Part shown: positions 62,495 to 64,000 of the stretch, piece by piece
Position numbering within the stretch: position 1 is the first letter of the stretch
Layout of the letters: every line of letters starts with the position of its first letter
Origin: Tannerella forsythia
Lineage (GTDB): Bacteria > Bacteroidota > Bacteroidia > Bacteroidales > Tannerellaceae
Assembly: GCF_001006485.1 (NCBI RefSeq)
Contig: NZ_JUET01000076.1
Location: forward strand, 1-64,000
Length of the DNA stretch: 64,000 nucleotides
Direction of reading: 5' to 3'
Notes under the pieces: generated by a model
Databases searched by the model: none
Seen by the model: the letters and a program-made list of their open reading frames with translations, nothing else
Told to the model about the DNA's origin: nothing
Program-made: the position numbers and the translations under genes

Positions 62495-64000
62495 ATGAAG
62501 ATCAAATCAATCATATCCATGCTGGCCAGCGTTGCCATGCTCTTCTCCCTCTCCTCGTGTTTCGATCTGGAGGAGACGGTCTATGACAAAATCCCTTCCG
62601 ATACTTTCGGGAAGAACAAGGCCGAAGTCGAAGCCATTATCGGGCCGGTCTATAATACATTGAAAAAATATTTCCCCTCAAATTGGCTCTATCTGAGCGA
62701 ATGTACGGGAGATATGGCTATTAATCCGACCCGTAAGGGCGGCGACTGGTTCGACGGCGGAAGATATCGTGATCTGCACATGCATACATGGACTCCTCAG
62801 ACGGGAACATTGCGCGGATGCTGGGATGCAGCGACGCAATCCATCTCCTCCTGTAACTTGATTTATGCAACTATCGAATCTTCTCAAAGCATATCGGACG
62901 GGGATAAAAAGGCGGCTTTGGCTGAAATACGCGGTGTGCGTGCTTTCTGGCTCTATTGTCTGATGGACGCTTTCGGCAATGTGCCGCTGGCTGTCGACTT
63001 TAAGGATACCAGCCTGCCGGAAACGAAGACTCGTCAGGAGGTGTTCGATTATATTGTGCGTGAGCTGGACGAGATCAAAGACCTTCTTCGCTCCGATGTG
63101 TCGAGCGCAAGTTACGGCAAATTCACGAAAGGTGCCGCATATACCTTGCTGGCCAAAATGTATTTGAATGCCGAAGCGTGGGGCGTACGTACGAAAAAGG
63201 CGAATAACTGGCAAGAGGTCGTAAATGCCTGCGATGCAGTCATGGGGTTGGCCTATGTGCTTGAGCCGAGCTGGAAGACGAACTTCCAGATCAAGAATGA
63301 GACCTCACGCGAAGCCATCTTGTCGGCCTGCTATAGCGCTAATGATACGGAAGACAAAAACACGTTGCACCTTCGTACTTTGCATTATAAAGACAACCTC
63401 GCTTTGGGAGGCACGTGGAGTGCATGGAACGGAATTTGTGCAGCGACGGACTATGCCAAACTCTTTGATGAAGATGATCAGCGACTGAAAGGCTCATTCC
63501 TGATGGGCGAGATGAAAGACCCGGCTACCGGTCAAGTATTGATGACTGCACACGATCGTCCGCTGGTACACTACATCGACGTGGTTCAGATCGAAGGCTC
63601 GCAATACGAAGGTTCCGTATGGGGACAAGTCAATCAGGAAGACGGTTATCGCTGTTATAAATGGTCGTATGATAAGGCTACTCTGGGGGCGATGGAGAAT
63701 GATTTCATTATTTTCCGTCTGGCCGATGTCTATCTGATGAAGGCTGAGGCGCTGGTTCGCATGGGCGGTGATAACGGTGTCGCCACGAAACTGGTTAATG
63801 CTATTCGTGAGCGAGGATTCGGTAATGCGTCGCACAACTATACGTCCGTCACTCTCGAACAGGTTGCCCTGGAACGTAAATTGGAGCTGGCTTGGGAGTG
63901 TTTTTCCCGTCAGGACTGTATTCGCTTCGGTACTTTCCAGAACGCTCGTTACCTCAAACCTGATACAAAAGGCAAGGAGCACTTGAAAATCTTCCCGATT
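62495..64000 (+). CDS. SusD/RagB-family surface lipoprotein (partial, cut by window end)
   Basis: An open frame of 502 codons starts at the ATG at 62495 and runs off the window. The lipoprotein signal ends 'LFSLSSC' (Cys about 22). The SusD pattern follows: 'DLEETVYDKIPSDTF', 'IRGVRAFWLYCLMDAFGNVP', TPR helices ('GAAYTLLAKMYLNAEAW') and the late 'DFIIFRLADVYLMKAEALVR' with 'RKLELAWECFSRQDCIRFG'. It begins 23 nt after the SusC stop, so the pair form one operon. SusD caps the SusC barrel and captures the ligand at the cell surface. Confidence 0.95.
   Translation, partial: MKIKSIISMLASVAMLFSLSSCFDLEETVYDKIPSDTFGKNKAEVEAIIGPVYNTLKKYFPSNWLYLSECTGDMAINPTRKGGDWFDGGRYRDLHMHTWTPQTGTLRGCWDAATQSISSCNLIYATIESSQSISDGDKKAALAEIRGVRAFWLYCLMDAFGNVPLAVDFKDTSLPETKTRQEVFDYIVRELDEIKDLLRSDVSSASYGKFTKGAAYTLLAKMYLNAEAWGVRTKKANNWQEVVNACDAVMGLAYVLEPSWKTNFQIKNETSREAILSACYSANDTEDKNTLHLRTLHYKDNLALGGTWSAWNGICAATDYAKLFDEDDQRLKGSFLMGEMKDPATGQVLMTAHDRPLVHYIDVVQIEGSQYEGSVWGQVNQEDGYRCYKWSYDKATLGAMENDFIIFRLADVYLMKAEALVRMGGDNGVATKLVNAIRERGFGNASHNYTSVTLEQVALERKLELAWECFSRQDCIRFGTFQNARYLKPDTKGKEHLKIFPI

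Noticed and set aside
1-64000. CRISPR array, prophage, integrase or att site
   Set aside because: No regularly spaced direct repeats, no phage structural or integrase genes. tRNA-Ser at 58928 has no adjacent integrase or duplicated 3' end that I can see.
59463-64000. SusC/SusD pair as part of a fucose PUL with the GH29 gene
   Set aside because: The fucosidase is separated by proline dehydrogenase, a UDG-like gene and a tRNA with terminators, so no operon or functional link is shown.

Overview
The window is a chromosome segment of a Bacteroidales bacterium, almost certainly Tannerella forsythia. The evidence is a 472-residue metallopeptidase matching karilysin, including its short propeptide and the C-terminal KLIKK. 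A second KLIKK peptidase, a GH29 fucosidase resembling TfFuc1, a SusC/SusD pair, GldH, a Bacteroidetes-type serine palmitoyltransferase and many TAnnTTTG (-7) promoters agree with this. The species call rests on remembered family sequences, not on a database search.

Left end (1-7091, minus strand): a KLIKK peptidase/potempin region. Small lipoproteins (potempin-type inhibitors) sit directly upstream of secreted peptidases, with 1-nt gaps or ATGA overlaps. PotA-karilysin is one operon. The other reads potempin-like lipoprotein, an 80-aa peptidase relic, an unrecognised 202-aa lipoprotein, then a miropsin-type serine peptidase. Three copies of one 5' leader with a strong hairpin lie here. One copy is fused into the relic, which removed a promoter and joined two units. 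Intergenic DNA is filled with short palindromic repeats.

7092-17718 (minus): a GH2 glycosidase lipoprotein with discoidin domains, then (in transcription order from the right) ftsK-lolA-trxB-GDPD-GHL10 protein-orphan UpxY/NusG-like antiterminator. 18004-29626 (plus): aspS, a Nif3-family gene, a zinc-ribbon protein, tilS, rho with AT-hook-like motifs, ahpC, a hemerythrin protein coupled to a LuxR regulator with a pseudo-receiver, and an AspT/YidE-type transporter. 29773-32037 (minus): an Omp28-like lipoprotein and a META-domain lipoprotein. These are followed by a 101-bp MITE-like element with a target duplication.

32695-40511 (minus): a lactate-use region: OM porin, lutA-lutB-lutC, lactate permease, then an OadA-type biotin carboxyltransferase. 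40949-45192 (plus): Nudix, ACT protein, bamD, rpoZ-like, DUF4293, mtgA, lipB. 45199-49707 (minus): gldH, ricT/yaaT, spt, trmN6, Spy-like protein. 49858-52475 (plus): M20 dipeptidase and mtaD.

52554-55143 is accessory: a DUF4143 ATPase remnant, then a GC-rich two-gene cassette of a beta-barrel protein and a surface lipoprotein. The lipoprotein ends in a FISUMP/C-type-lectin-like domain resembling diversity-generating-retroelement targets and is broken by one TAG codon. 55447-64000 (plus): GH29 fucosidase, proline dehydrogenase, a UDG-fold protein, tRNA-Ser(GCT), and a SusC/SusD pair cut by the window end. There is no prophage, CRISPR array or rRNA.
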